A stretch of 64,000 nucleotides of DNA from Ryuthela nishihirai (GCA_038380435.1 JAWZYU010000020.1:38534307-38598306), one strand, 5' to 3'; shown: positions 21,502-31,862, numbered from the stretch's first letter. Program-made: numbers and translations. The notes: generated by a model from the letters alone, not told the origin.

Positions 21502-21890
21502 TTACATATTTATGTTTTATTTTATTCCCATTGTTATACTATAACTATAGTTTTATCTATCTATACAAGGGGTACGCCAGTTACATACACATTTCCAGGG
21601 GGTACGTGAAGCATAAAAGGTTGAGAACTACTGATATATATATGTTTTATTTTATTCCCATTGTTATACTATAACTATAGTTTTATCTATCTATACAAGG
21701 GGTACGCCAGTTACATACACATTTCCAGGGGGTACGTGAAGCATAAAAGGTTGAGAACCACTGATATATATGTTTTATTTTATTTCCATTGTTATACTAT
21801 AACTATAGTTTTATCTATCTATACAAGGGGTATGCCAGTTACATACACATTTCCAGGGGGTACGTGAAGCATAAAAGGTTGAGAACCACT
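21502..21890. repeat. Three tandem units of about 130 bp
   Basis: TGTTTTATTTTATTCCCATT starts units at about 21513, 21643 and 21769, each finishing with GGTTGAGAACCACTGAT or a close variant. The units are nearly identical, so the amplification is recent. Short frames of 68 codons in the units are repeats of one another, not genes. Confidence 0.92.
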
Positions 21891-21899
21891 GATCTAAAG

Positions 21900-23306
21900 A
21901 ATTGATCCGCATTAAAAGCTAGAGAAAAAGGTAGAATTAGTTATTTAATTTTTTACCTAGTAGCCCAACTGTTTGGAAAGTATTCCCTTTATCATTGGTG
22001 TCGTAATTGACTTGTGGAACATATTATAAAGATTGTACAGAGAAAGTTCCAGCTGCAAATTTTACACTTGTTCTTTTCTTCAAGCAGGTTCTTTTCTTCA
22101 ACCGTAGCTTCTTGTTGCACGATGTAGAGAGACACAACGCAACCCATTCCATGTTCTTCCACCCATCCTCTGGGAGCCGAGAGAATCAGCCGGAGTATTA
22201 AGTAGGTGGTTATAAAAAATTTACAGGCAGTGTACATAGGTTTGTGAAAGCGATGGCACATAGATTTGAAAATGATTTTGAAAGGGAAAACTGCCAGACA
22301 CTCGAAAAATTGTTATTTTAAACTGAAATATTTTAACTGCTCTAAGAACGTGTGCTATATTGCATTTAATTCCTTCGCGTGAAGAGTAGAATTATTTTGT
22401 GATATATTTTGATACATCTATTTTAGAAAGACTTACAATAACATACTCCAGAAATTTTGGTTTCGATACACAATGTAATTTCAGTAAGTTTCAGTCACTG
22501 TCAAGTTTCAAGCAGGAAAGGAGTTATTAAAATGAAATAGTGGTAGTTTCTACAGAAAGGACTCCGCTGTAACATTATTTCCCTAGCTCATTTGCCCAAT
22601 TCTTACTTTTTTTTTTGCGCGACACCATGATTAATAATCTTGACAACTTTTCTTCTGTGCTTTATAACCATTATAATTACCACAGTTTCCTCCACGACGA
22701 CTTTTTTTTCTCACTTGTAAGGTCTTAAAGGTGCACTTACAGCAAGAAAAAACAACACTTAGTTCTGACCTGACTGCATTAACTTTAAAGGTAATGACTA
22801 CTTTAAATGTTTGCTTTTGCAACTTCGCTTCTTTTGGACATCGTCAACTATGACTAACGAGCTGTGGCTTTCATTCTTCGAAAAGCTCCTTTTCACTCCT
22901 GGATTGTGCGAGAGAAAATAAAGGATACATTTATTTAAAGTTTTTCTTTTTGTCTCTTAAACATTATGTGTTGCATTTCAGAAGTTAGCTGAGACTTTCA
23001 CAGCAACTTGTCAGTTTTCGCTGAGCAGTCTGAAGTTCGATTTTCACTCGAATGGCTGCAATAATTATTTATCTTTAATTGCTAAGATCAAAGGTTGACA
23101 AATTCCTCTCTCTGAATTAATCACTCTTTGAAGCTTAATAAATATCTTTTACAACAGTGTTCCCAGTCTTTTTGGAATGGAACCCCTTTTTAGGGATCGA
23201 ATGTGTTCGTTTTAGGATCGAACCAAAAACTTTAACCATTATTTTCTTCATTATTTTTAATAAATAAGTAATTTATTTTTCTGGGCATTATTTTGTAATG
23301 CTTCCT
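21900..23306. other. AT-rich DNA, no feature recognised
   Basis: I see no gene or repeat of the families described elsewhere. The minus-strand frame at 22261-21992 (89 codons) has no recognisable domain. Confidence 0.4.
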
Positions 23307-23665
23307 GGGGCGGGGGTTTGCTCAGCTAGAAACGCACAAACTTCCCAAGTTAGAGGCCCACCTGTGCCTGCTTTGAGATTTATCTCCACTAAACCCCCAA
23401 CCCTGCCCTTGGTGAGAAAGGGGATACCAATGGGGTTGGAAAGGCATGGGAGGTAAAGCCTTGTCCCCATGACCAGGAAAGTCGCCCCCTGTACACGTTA
23501 AAGAAAATTCTGGATGGCATTAACGCGAGGCATCTACCTGTCTCCTAACAGTTGTCCAGAAGGTTTCCTTTCCCCAACTCTCTATAAGCACTTGAGGTCC
23601 TTATGACCTAACCATTTAGCCCATTGTGTGCAAAAAATTGCTGTTCACAGGTAAAGCAACCCAAC
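23307..23665 (+). mobile_element. SINE-A related, old or separate subfamily
   Basis: The copy starts GGGGCGGGGGTTTGCTCAGC and keeps the order of body blocks to the tail GTAAAGCAACCCAAC. It has CCCTTGGTGAGAAAGGGGAT where young copies have CCCACGGTCAGTAGGGGACA. The variant with AGAAAGGGGA recurs at 42662-42985, 49981-50256 and 62553-62935, which suggests an older subfamily. Confidence 0.8.
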
Positions 23666-23857
23666 TTAATCTCTCTTCACAGAAATCAAATACTTTTTCC
23701 TGCAGCAAACTAGTTGAAAAAATATTTACCAAGTATACAAATATACCACTTTTTTTGATTCATTATTATCAAGTTTTTTCATTGAAATAAAACACATATA
23801 ATTACGTTTAATGTAAGAAGTAGAATTCCCTATTCAATTTAATATCTTTCCACTGAC

Positions 23858-24155
23858 GCCCTGCCCACGGTCAGTAGGGGACACCTATGGGCTTGGAAAG
23901 GCCGCCGTCCGTCGGATGGGACGTTAAGCCGTGGCTCCGTGTGCGGGAGAGCCATACCCTGTGCACGTTAAAGTACACAGGGTATGGCTCTCCGGGGCTC
24001 TGGATGGCCTTGACGGGAGGCTACCATCTGTCTCCCAACAGCTGTTCCAGTGGGTCCCCTCCCCCAACTTTCTCTGAGCCTTCGGGGTCCTGGTTACCTG
24101 GCCATTTAGCCCATGGTGTGCAAAAAAGTGCCGCTCAGAGGTAAAACAACCCAAA
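23858..24155 (+). mobile_element. SINE-A, 5'-truncated, with internal inverted repeat
   Basis: Starts in the body at CGCCCTGCCCACGGTCAG and ends in a tail with two CCAA-rich blocks. At 23946-23963 GGAGAGCCATACCCTGTG is followed 12 bp later by its exact reverse complement (23976-23993), which replaces about the same length of normal body sequence. Confidence 0.88.
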
Positions 24156-24543
24156 CAATCCAACCCAAGCTATCGACTGAATCAATCGACGCTCTTCCCA
24201 AGAATAAAGTTAAAGAGCACCTGACAATCATTAGAAACATACTGGACATTTATGATAAGGTCACCGATAGTTTACTTTAACCTGTGTAAAGATACAACTC
24301 CGTTATAGGTGGCAGCTGTATTTTTATCAATAGATACAATGCTTATTTTTATATTGTTTGCAGAATGAGACGATATATTGTGGGACGTGTTTTTAATGTC
24401 ATTCCTAATTTCTGAGGAGAAGGAAAGATATAATGGATGATTTCAACTCGATCCTAAAGTTATGTGACCCTGAAAATGGCATTAATTTGCATGAGAAATG
24501 CACGTGATCTTTTTGTCTGTGAATCGCTAATAACAAGATGTCT
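24156..24543. other. Intergenic DNA, nothing recognised
   Basis: No open frame of note and no repeat family seen between two SINE-A copies. Confidence 0.4.
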
Positions 24544-24555
24544 CATAATCTGATG

Positions 24556-25090
24556 GGGGCGGGGGTGGCTCAGTCGGTAGCGCGCCAGGCTCGTAATCTG
24601 TAGTTCCCAGGTTCGAGTCCCAGCTGGGTCAGCGTTGAGATTTATCTCCGCAAAATTCCCCGCCCTGCCCGCGGTCAGTAGGGGACACCAATGGGCTTGG
24701 AAAGACCGCCGTCCGTCGGATGGGACCTTAAGCCGTGGCCTCGTGTGCAGGAGAGTCATACCCTGTGCACGTTAAAGAACACGTAATTTCATCAGATTAT
24801 GGGTTGGGTTGTTTTACCTCTGAGCGGCAATTTTTTGCACACCATGGGCTAAATGGCCAGGTCACATGGACCCCGAAGGCTCAGAGGAGAATATGGATGG
24901 CCTTGACGCTGGATGGAATATGGAATTACGAATATGGATGGCCTTGACGGGAGGCTACCATCTGTCTCCCAACAGCTGTTCCAGTGGGTCCCCTCCCCCA
25001 ACCTCCTCTGAGCCTTCGGGGTCCATGTGACCTGGCCATTTAGCCCATGGTGTGCAAAAAAGTGCCGCTCAGAGGTAAAACAACCCAACC
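24556..25090 (+). mobile_element. SINE-A, full length but internally rearranged
   Basis: The head and first body half lie at 24556-24781, the rest at about 24890-25090, and the TSD CATAATCTGATG is intact at 24544-24555 and 25091-25102. The middle is filled by an inverted copy of the SINE's own 3' end plus flank (24782-24888) and by short repeats of ATATGGATGGCCTTGACG. Confidence 0.93.
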
Positions 25091-25110
25091 CATAATCTGA
25101 TGAAATTACG
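24782..25110. repeat. 107-bp inverted repeat formed by templated fold-back
   Basis: Bases 24782-24888 are the reverse complement of 25004-25110 with about one mismatch, separated by 115 bp. The copied segment includes the SINE tail, its TSD and eight bases of unique flank (AAATTACG). It was therefore copied from this locus after the SINE had inserted, not brought in by a second SINE. Confidence 0.9.
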
Positions 25111-25407
25111 AATCCCAGGTTCGAGTACTCAGTGTGCTTGTGCTGAGAAAAAGGATTCTTGGAAAAGAGAGAAAAAAAAGGAAGTGCTCGGAAAAAAAGG
25201 AAAAAAGAAACAGAAAGGGTGCTGTTCTCCTCTAAATACCTCTGTTTTCGGGGAGAAAGGAAGTCCCAATCAGTTTGGAAAGCAGTATTTTCATTGATGG
25301 GGCCTTAAGATCAACCCTGAACCGGTGGAAAATATTGGTACCTTGACGGAAGGCTTTACCTAGATTCGTAATAGCTCTACAGTGAGTATCTATCCCTACC
25401 GAATTTG

Positions 25408-25723
25408 GGGGGTGGTGACTCAGCATATAGTGCGGTTCCTAGGTTCGAGTCCCACCTGAGCCAGGATTGAGATTTAACTACACAAAACTCCTCACCCTGC
25501 CGTCGGTAATAGGGTACGCCAATGGGCTTGCAAATGCCGCCATTCGTAGGATAGAACGTTAAGCCGTTGCCCCATGTGTCGGAGAGCCATACCATGTGCA
25601 CGTTAAAGAACATGCTGAATGGCCTTGACGGGAGGCTACCATCTGTCTCAGTTCTGAACTCTTGTAGTCCTTGTGACCTGGTCCTTTAGCCCCTGGTGTG
25701 CAGCTCAGAGGTAAAACAACCCA
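25408..25723 (+). mobile_element. SINE-A, diverged, with internal deletions
   Basis: A head with decayed A box (GGTGACTCAGCATATAGTGC) and good B box (GGTTCGAGTCCCACC), body and tail AAAACAACCCAATAAAC. About 60 bp around the CAACAGCTGTTCC block are missing. Confidence 0.85.
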
Positions 25724-26337
25724 ATAAACTAACGAGGGGAATTGAAATCGAGAGATTGCAGCGCCCCCGAAGAGCTTTTAAATGAAGGTGAGGTTAGCTT
25801 TACAAGGGTAGGATGCGCAGAGCCATATAAAAATGTGATGCAGCTGAGAAGGGCGGCGAAATTTGCAATTCACTGTTACAATTGGGCTTCAATTTGAAAT
25901 ATCTTCATTTTGGCCCATTTTGGTTTTCGAGGTGCCCAGATGACAGAAACGATGTTGCGGAAGCACAAAATGAACCTCTTACCCCTTGTTGAAGCTTCTG
26001 CATGCTAAATGTTATGAAATTAAATCAAACGCAATTTTTAGGTTGCCAGTCGAGAGTTATTCTTCTTTTTATTTTGTACCTTCTTTTTCATATTTATTTT
26101 AATACTAACTGTTAAAATGAATACGATATGGCAGAAAACAGTCCTCATTAAAAAAATCGTACTCAAACTTAAAACTTTTTTGTTATATGAACTTAGTCAA
26201 GCATTTTTTTATTGGAAAAATGTGCAAGACCTACAGAAGATGATTAACGTACTAATAAGGATTACAACAAACAGATGCAACATCAAGACATTCTCTCTTT
26301 GTAGATTAGTAAGTGGGGTTGAAAGGGAAAAACACAA
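25724..26337. other. Intergenic DNA, nothing recognised
   Basis: No gene or known repeat seen. The plus-strand frame at 26117-26362 (81 codons) runs into the minisatellite and has no family resemblance. Confidence 0.4.
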
Positions 26338-26840
26338 ATGGCAGCAAGGATGGGTTTATTAGCGTTAAGCCTATGCTGGAGAAAAACCATGTGGCAGCAA
26401 GAATGACTTATTAGAGTTAAGTCCATGCTGGAGACAAACCACGTGGCAGCAAGGATGGGCGTATTAAGCCCATGCTGGGAAAAACCACCTTGGACAGGAA
26501 GGATGGGCTTATTAAGCACATGCTTGGAAAAACCACCTTGGCAGCAAGGATGGGTTTATTAAGCCTATGCTGGGAAAAACCACCTTGGCAGCAAGGATGG
26601 GCTTATTAAGCATATGCTGGGAAAAACCACCTTGGCAGCAAGGATGGGCTTATTAAGCCTATGCTGGGAAAAACCACCTTGGCAGCAAGGATGGGCTTAT
26701 TATGCCTATGCTGGGAAAAACCACCTTGGCAGCAAGGATGGGCTTATTAATGTCAAGCCCATGTTGGGGAGAAAAAACCACGCGGCAACAAGGATGGACT
26801 TATTAGTATCAAATCCATTCGTGGGGGGGAAATCATGTGG
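26338..26840. repeat. Minisatellite, about 10 units of 47 bp
   Basis: The unit is marked by GGCAGCAAGGATGGGCTTAT and CCTATGCTGGGAAAAACCAC. The central units (26520-26750) are almost identical, and both ends are more diverged, as expected if unequal exchange homogenises the middle. Confidence 0.92.
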
Positions 26841-27051
26841 ATATATATAATGATATAAGGATGATAATATACATGGATGATAATATACACTGATGAAAAA
26901 ATGTTTTGAAGAGATGAATCTTAGACTGATTTAGTAATAGCTAAAGTCAGGTTTTGTCAGAATGTAGATAGCTGGGTATCTCCTAGCTTTACAGATAAAG
27001 CTATGAGATCATATCAAACGAATTATATTTTTTAAATATCTTTTTGGGTTT

Positions 27052-27329
27052 GGTTATCCTTAAAACAGCCTTGTTTTACTGCATTAGGTTAGAGGGCCAG
27101 GTCACAAGGACTCCAAAGGCTCAGAGCTGGGTTGGCGAATCTACTGAGCAGTTTTTAGGAGACAGATGGTAAGTCATTTTCAAGGTCATTTAGCATGTTC
27201 TTTAAATTGCACAGGATATGACGACCCTGAATATGAAGGTGGGGACTTGATCCTGCACACATATCTTAACGTCACATCCGACTGACGACCTTTCCAAGAC
27301 CATAGACGTTTTCTTTCTCTCTGTGGGTG
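27052..27329 (-). mobile_element. SINE-A, degenerate, body only
   Basis: Minus-strand blocks GGCCAGGTCACAAGGACTCC, GGAGACAGATGGTAAG, GTTCTTTAAATTGCACAGG and TTAACGTCACATCCGAC appear in order, and the head is missing. The 27-bp minisatellite begins exactly where the head would be. Confidence 0.7.
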
Positions 27330-27627
27330 AAGCAAGGGTTAGGAACAGCAAGTTAGAAGCAAGGGTTAGGAACAGCAAGTTAGAAGCAAGGGTTAGGAAC
27401 AGCAAGTTAGAAGCAAGGGTTAGGAACAGCAAGTTAGAAGCAAGGGTTAGGAACAGCAAGTTAGAAGCAAGGGTTAGGAACAGCAAGTTAGAAGCAAGGG
27501 TTAGGAACAGCAAGTTAGAAGCAAGGGTTAGGAACAGCAAGTTAGAAGCAAGGGTTAGGAACAACAAGTTTGAAGCAAGGGTTAGGAACAGCAAGTTTGA
27601 AGCAAGGGTTAGGAACAGCAAGTTAGA
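27330..27627. repeat. Minisatellite, 11 units of 27 bp
   Basis: The unit AAGCAAGGGTTAGGAACAGC plus AAGTTAG repeats with almost no change except in the last units. Because 27 is a multiple of three and the unit has no stop in several frames, both strands stay open: plus reads ARVRNSKLE per unit (27323-27691) and minus reads NLLFLTLAS (27852-27202). These are consequences of the repeat, and I do not call a gene. Confidence 0.95.
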
Positions 27628-27927
27628 ACCAAGTGCCCAAAGAAATGAATTAATGTTTTGGGAAAACTTTTGGGAAGAAATAAAATTATAGTTGTCACAC
27701 CATAATTGGTAACATGACAACAAGATCCATTCAATACATCTGAAATTGGCTAAATTACAGTTTTTTTTCATATAAATTGGCTTGTTGGTTGATAGGCCGA
27801 CAGAAAGAATATTAATACACAGGTGATCACATATGATCACATAGTAGGACAATGTTTCATAGCACTGTAATGCTAACTGAAATCATTTTGGATAATTCAT
27901 TACGTCGCATTTGGTATTGCAGTTTGT

Positions 27928-28700
27928 TGGGTTTGCTTTACTTCTAAGGTCACTTTTATGCCCACAGTGGGGGGAGGGGGTGGCTCAGTCGGTAGCGCGC
28001 CAGGCTCGTAATCTGTAGTTCCCAGGTTCGAGTCCCAGCTGGGTCAGCGTTGAGATTTTTCTCCGCAAAATTCCCCGCCCTGCCCACGGTCAGTAGGGGG
28101 ACACCGATGGGCTTGGAAAGGCCGCCGTCCGTCGGATGGGACGTTAAGCAGTGGCCCCGTGTGCGGGAGAGCCATACCCTGTGCACGTTAAAGAACACGC
28201 TGGATGGCCTTGACGGGAGGCTACCATCTGTCTACCAACAGCTGTTCCAGTGGGTCCCCTCCCACAACCTTCTCTGAGCCTTCGGGGTCCTTGTGACCTG
28301 GCCATTTAGCCCATGGTGTGCAAAAAAGTGCCGCTCAGAGGCAAAACAACCCAAACAACGCCCACAGTGGGCTAAATGGATAGGTCACATGGACTCCAAG
28401 AGCTCAGAGTTGATAGGGAAATGGGATCCACCAGACAGCTTTAGGAATTGAAGCCTCCCATCATGGCTATCCATCATGTTCTTTAACGTGCACAGCGTAT
28501 GCATTGTACTGCACACGGAACCACGGCAACGTCCCACCCGACGGACGGCGGCCTTTGCAAGTCCATCGGAGTCACCTTTCTCACAGAGGACAGAAAAGTA
28601 ATTAACAGATATAAATCTCAAAGCTCTCATTATTGTAACTCGAACCTAGGAACTGCAGATTACGAGCCTGGTTCGCGACCGATTGAGCCAATCCTTGCCC
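27928..28700 (-). mobile_element. SINE-A, older copy split by a younger SINE-A
   Basis: The minus-strand tail lies at 27928-27970 (TTTGCTTTACTTCTAAGGTC) and the remainder at 28371-28700, down to the head with GATTACGAGCCTGG and GATTGAGCCAATCC. The two parts join at the 11-bp duplication of the nested copy. Confidence 0.88.
27971..28359 (+). mobile_element. SINE-A nested in an older SINE-A
   Basis: Full-length copy with duplication GCCCACAGTGG at 27960-27970 and 28360-28370. The target is the conserved tail region of the host SINE. Confidence 0.94.
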
Positions 28701-29776
28701 CTCTGCAGTTTCCGTTTCAGAAGCACTTCTGAAATCTTTCTGATTTGAATCGACCTGCGAATATATTGAACAGTGTACAACAGAGTTAATCTCTGAAATT
28801 CTTGAACTCATGCAAGACTTTGAACGATGTAGCTTGGCAAATCTCAAAGTTAAAAGTGCGCAAAATAAGTTACCAGAGAGAGATTGATGCATTTTCGCGC
28901 AATGCACTCGAGCGTCAGTGAGCAAGTTCTTTCGAAGTCGCAAACCAATGACGAAGAAAAATGAACAATTGAAGGAGGTGGATAGATTTTATTCGGAAAA
29001 GGAATGACTGAAAATTTGGGACATGAAGTTTGAATTACAAACGCTTTCTACATATCCATGTCTATTCTCTCTCAAAATAAAAATAAATATCGCAGAATAT
29101 TTTCTTTCCTTGAGGCCTGAGATAGTTGAAAATTGCTGGTTCCACTGGAAGCACAAAAACTATTGTCTGTTCAGAGATCCTTGGCAATAGTGTCAAGATC
29201 AGGTCTTTCTTCGGGAGCCATCTAGCCGTGAAGTGGGCAAAAGGAATTCGCCGGCGACAATGATAGATGACACGTCATCGGTGACGTCATGCCCACGTGC
29301 TGTTTTTGTGATGACACGTGTCTTGCATATTTCACGGAGAGCACAAAAGCGGTTTTTTCTTCTTCTCTTAGCGAAACCACAGGGACAAGTTTGACAATGA
29401 AATGTTCGTGGCCTTGCTGGGAGAGATGAAGGCAGATCACAATAGATAAAAAGGAAAACAGAGATTTATCAAAAGTTCAAATTTTTGTCGGATGGAATGC
29501 GGTGACGGATGGATGAGAGATACATTTTTCTACATCAGATACTGAAAAGGGAGAAGATGGAGCGGGATTTGGGGAGGAGGGAAAAAAATCGTAATGGTGA
29601 AAGACATCTCGAAGAGAAAAAAAAAGATGAGAAATGGAATTCTGTTGCTGCAAGCAGAGGGATCTGCTCGAACAAGGATCCGCAACTTCCTTCGAGAGGA
29701 TAGTACTGAGGCGCCTAAAAATGGAATTTGACAGCAGCAAATATTTTCAATACTTCCTTCTCCTCCAAGTAAAAAG
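28701..29776. other. Intergenic DNA with CRE/E-box cluster
   Basis: No gene is recognised. Frames at 28943-28602 and 29740-29477 on the minus strand have no known domain. A cluster of ACGT-core palindromes at 29271-29320 is annotated separately. Confidence 0.35.
29271..29320. promoter_or_regulatory. Candidate regulatory cluster: CRE and two E-boxes
   Basis: Within 50 bp lie CACGTCA (29271-29277), the palindromic CRE octamer TGACGTCA (29282-29289) and two CACGTG palindromes (29294-29299 and 29315-29320). The outer parts share the phrase GATGACACGT. CREs bind ATF/CREB-type bZIP factors and CACGTG binds bHLH-ZIP factors. Four ACGT-core sites this close are unlikely in AT-rich filler, but no adjacent gene is visible, so function is conjecture. 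Confidence 0.35.
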
Positions 29777-30687
29777 AGGTGGCGATGTCACTGTCGATAG
29801 CGCACCAGGCTCGTGATCTTCAGTTCCCAGATTCGAATCCCAGCTGGGTCAGCGTTGAGATTTATCTCCGCAAAATTCCCCTCTCTGCCCATGGTCAGTA
29901 GGGGACACCGATGGGCTTGGAAAGTCCGCCGTCCGTCCGTGTGACCGTTAAGCCGTGGTAGCGTGTGTGGGAGAAAGCCATACCCTGTGCACATTAAAGA
30001 ACACGCTGAATGGCCTTAACCCTTTCACGACTAAGGGAAATATTTTTCCCATTTTAAAATAGGTGATTGTCGTATTTAATTATAACCTTACCTGCATTTT
30101 TTATACAGAATGTCAAAATAGAACGTATGCCGAACGCAATTACGTAAATGGGAACGTTTAGAAAACAAAAACAGAACTGTCAGGACGCATAATATATGTA
30201 CTATGTGCAATGTCCATCTTTGCCTCACTACCAAAAGAAATTGCTTCGCCGAATATCATAATTAGCACATCATTTTGTATAGTAATTTTATTTCATAATT
30301 TTGTATTATTTTAGTTAACATTTTGTTCTAATAAACCAATAAATAAAAGACATTGCCTAATAAGCCTAACTATAATTTGTGTTACTTTATAGTCCATTGG
30401 GAAAAATATTTCCCATAAAATTCCAAAAAACTACACATTGTTATGTATTTTTCTTATGATTTTTATTTATTTTACGTCTAAACAAACTAAAATAAACAGT
30501 TACATACTAATATTTACTCTTAGAAACTTTATGGTCCTGAAAGGGTTAACGAGAGGCTGCAATTTTTCTCCCAACAGATGTTCCGGTGGTTCTCCTCCCT
30601 CAACCTTCTCTGAGTCTTCGGGATCCTTGTGACCTAACCATGCCCATTGGGTGCAAAAAAGTGCCTCTCAGAAATAAAACAACCCAA
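29777..30687 (+). mobile_element. SINE-A split by a piggyBac-like MITE
   Basis: The head and body lie at 29777-30015 and the body and tail at 30550-30687. The break falls in the block normally reading GGCCTTGACGGGAGG, which in this copy has mutated to contain TTAA, the obligatory piggyBac target. Confidence 0.9.
30020..30545 (+). mobile_element. piggyBac-like MITE, 526 bp, TTAA duplication
   Basis: TTAA lies at 30016-30019 and 30546-30549. The ends are CCCTTTCACGACTAAGG and, in complement, CCCTTTCAGGACCATAAAG. Terminal CCCTTT and precise TTAA flanks are the signature of the piggyBac superfamily. A palindromic GGGAAATATTT-type motif (with ATTTCCC) occurs near both ends. It has no coding capacity. 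A close inverted copy lies at 55426-55953. Confidence 0.92.
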
Positions 30688-30794
30688 TCAAAGTAAAAGC
30701 AATATAATGGTAATTAAATATTTTCTGTTTAATTGATGATTTGGTACTAATGGTACGGTATTCAGTATAAGTGACGAAGTTGGTCCTAATTTGG

Positions 30795-31054
30795 ACACCG
30801 ATGGGCTTGGGAAGGCCGCCGTCCGTCGGATGGGACGTTAAGCCGTGGCCCCGTGTGCAGGAGAGCCATACCCTGTGCACGTTAAAGAACACGCTGGATG
30901 ACCTTGATGGGAGGCTACCATCTGTCTCCCAACAGCTGTTCCAGTGGGACCCCTCCCCTAACCTTCTCTGAGCCTTCGGGGTCCATGTGACCTGGTCATT
31001 TAGTCCATGGTGTGCAAAAAAGTGCCGCTCAGAAGTAAAACAACTCAACCCAAC
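30795..31054 (+). mobile_element. SINE-A, 5'-truncated but with TSD
   Basis: Starts in the body at ACACCGATGGGCTTGGG. The duplication CCTAATTTGG is at 30785-30794 and 31055-31064, so truncation happened during insertion, as in incomplete target-primed reverse transcription. Confidence 0.93.
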
Positions 31055-31362
31055 CCTAATTTGGTGGTTATAACACTCTGAATGAATCTAGTGATAAATG
31101 GGTCAAGTATCGTAGACTGGCAAAACACAATTTTCCCCAAAAACTGTTTGTTGATTATTCAGAGTTCCCAAAAGTGATTTCAGTAATATATTGATTTAAA
31201 AATAATACTGTTCTAAATATTTTTAGATAAATAGATAAGTTTTATTTCAGATAATGTTTAACAGCATACAAAAACTTTTGAGGTCTCACAAGAGTAGTCT
31301 CGTTCGTGAGATCTCCATACAGAAAAATTTTAAATTTTAAAACATCAGTCGTAACATTGAAT

Positions 31363-31572
31363 ATAAATAAAATAAATAAATACCCCCTCAAGCAGCTGCT
31401 TGCCACAGAGGTCTGACAGGAGCCTGTCAGTTTATGTGCCACAGCAGAAGGTCTGTGAGGATGGCAGGATCTCAGCAGAAAAACGAAACATACATCCATG
31501 CCTTACCCGGGACTCGAACCCAGGTCCCTTAGATCAGTAGCCAAGCGTGCTAACCACTTGGCCATGGGAATA
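31363..31572 (-). mobile_element. SINE-B, full length
   Basis: AAAT repeats and ATACCCCCTCAAGCAGCTGC on the left. The B box complement GGACTCGAACCCAGGTCC and A box complement CTAACCACTTGGCCATGG lie on the right. Confidence 0.9.
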
Positions 31573-31794
31573 CAACAAAAAAAACGAAAAAAACTCAAAA
31601 CAAAAAAAAATTCTAGTAATCCAGAAGTGTGAAAGTCAGAAAGGAAGAAACATTCAATATTTATGTTACATATACACAGTTCTAGTAGTTTAATGCAAAA
31701 AAGTTTCCACATCATCCAGTTTCAAAATGTGGTTCTTGAGAACTTTAGAAAACAAATGATAATTCTTTATATTTTTCATGCTGACCCAGAGAGA

Positions 31795-31862
31795 GCCTCT
31801 CGTTAAGGCCATTCATCGTATTCTTTAATGTGCACAGGGTATGGCTCTGTCCCACACATGGT
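31795..31862 (-). mobile_element. SINE-A body fragment
   Basis: Only CGTTAAGGCCATTCATCG through TGCACAGGGTATGGCTCTG is recognisable. It is immediately left of the Tigger element. Confidence 0.6.

Larger units (their letters stand above)
21294..21891. mobile_element. hAT-like MITE with SINE-B insertion and internal amplification
   Basis: The left end TAGGGGTTCTCAACG and the right end (complement CAGTGGTTCTCAACC) are typical of hAT short inverted repeats. The flanking octamers ATCTGTAG (21286-21293) and ATCTAAAG (21892-21899) agree at six of eight positions, the expected TSD length. Inside are a partial SINE-B and three tandem copies of the right-hand 130 bp, each with its own terminal sequence. 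Confidence 0.75.

Noticed and set aside
26338..26840. CRISPR array from regularly spaced repeats
   Set aside because: Units are contiguous without variable spacers and the context is eukaryotic; it is a minisatellite.
27323..27640. Telomeric TTAGG array
   Set aside because: TTAGG occurs once per 27-bp unit and not in tandem, so it is no internal telomere.
27202..27852. 216-codon minus-strand frame with LASNLLFLT repeats
   Set aside because: It arises from the 27-bp minisatellite, whose unit length is a multiple of three. There is no start context, homologue or splice evidence.
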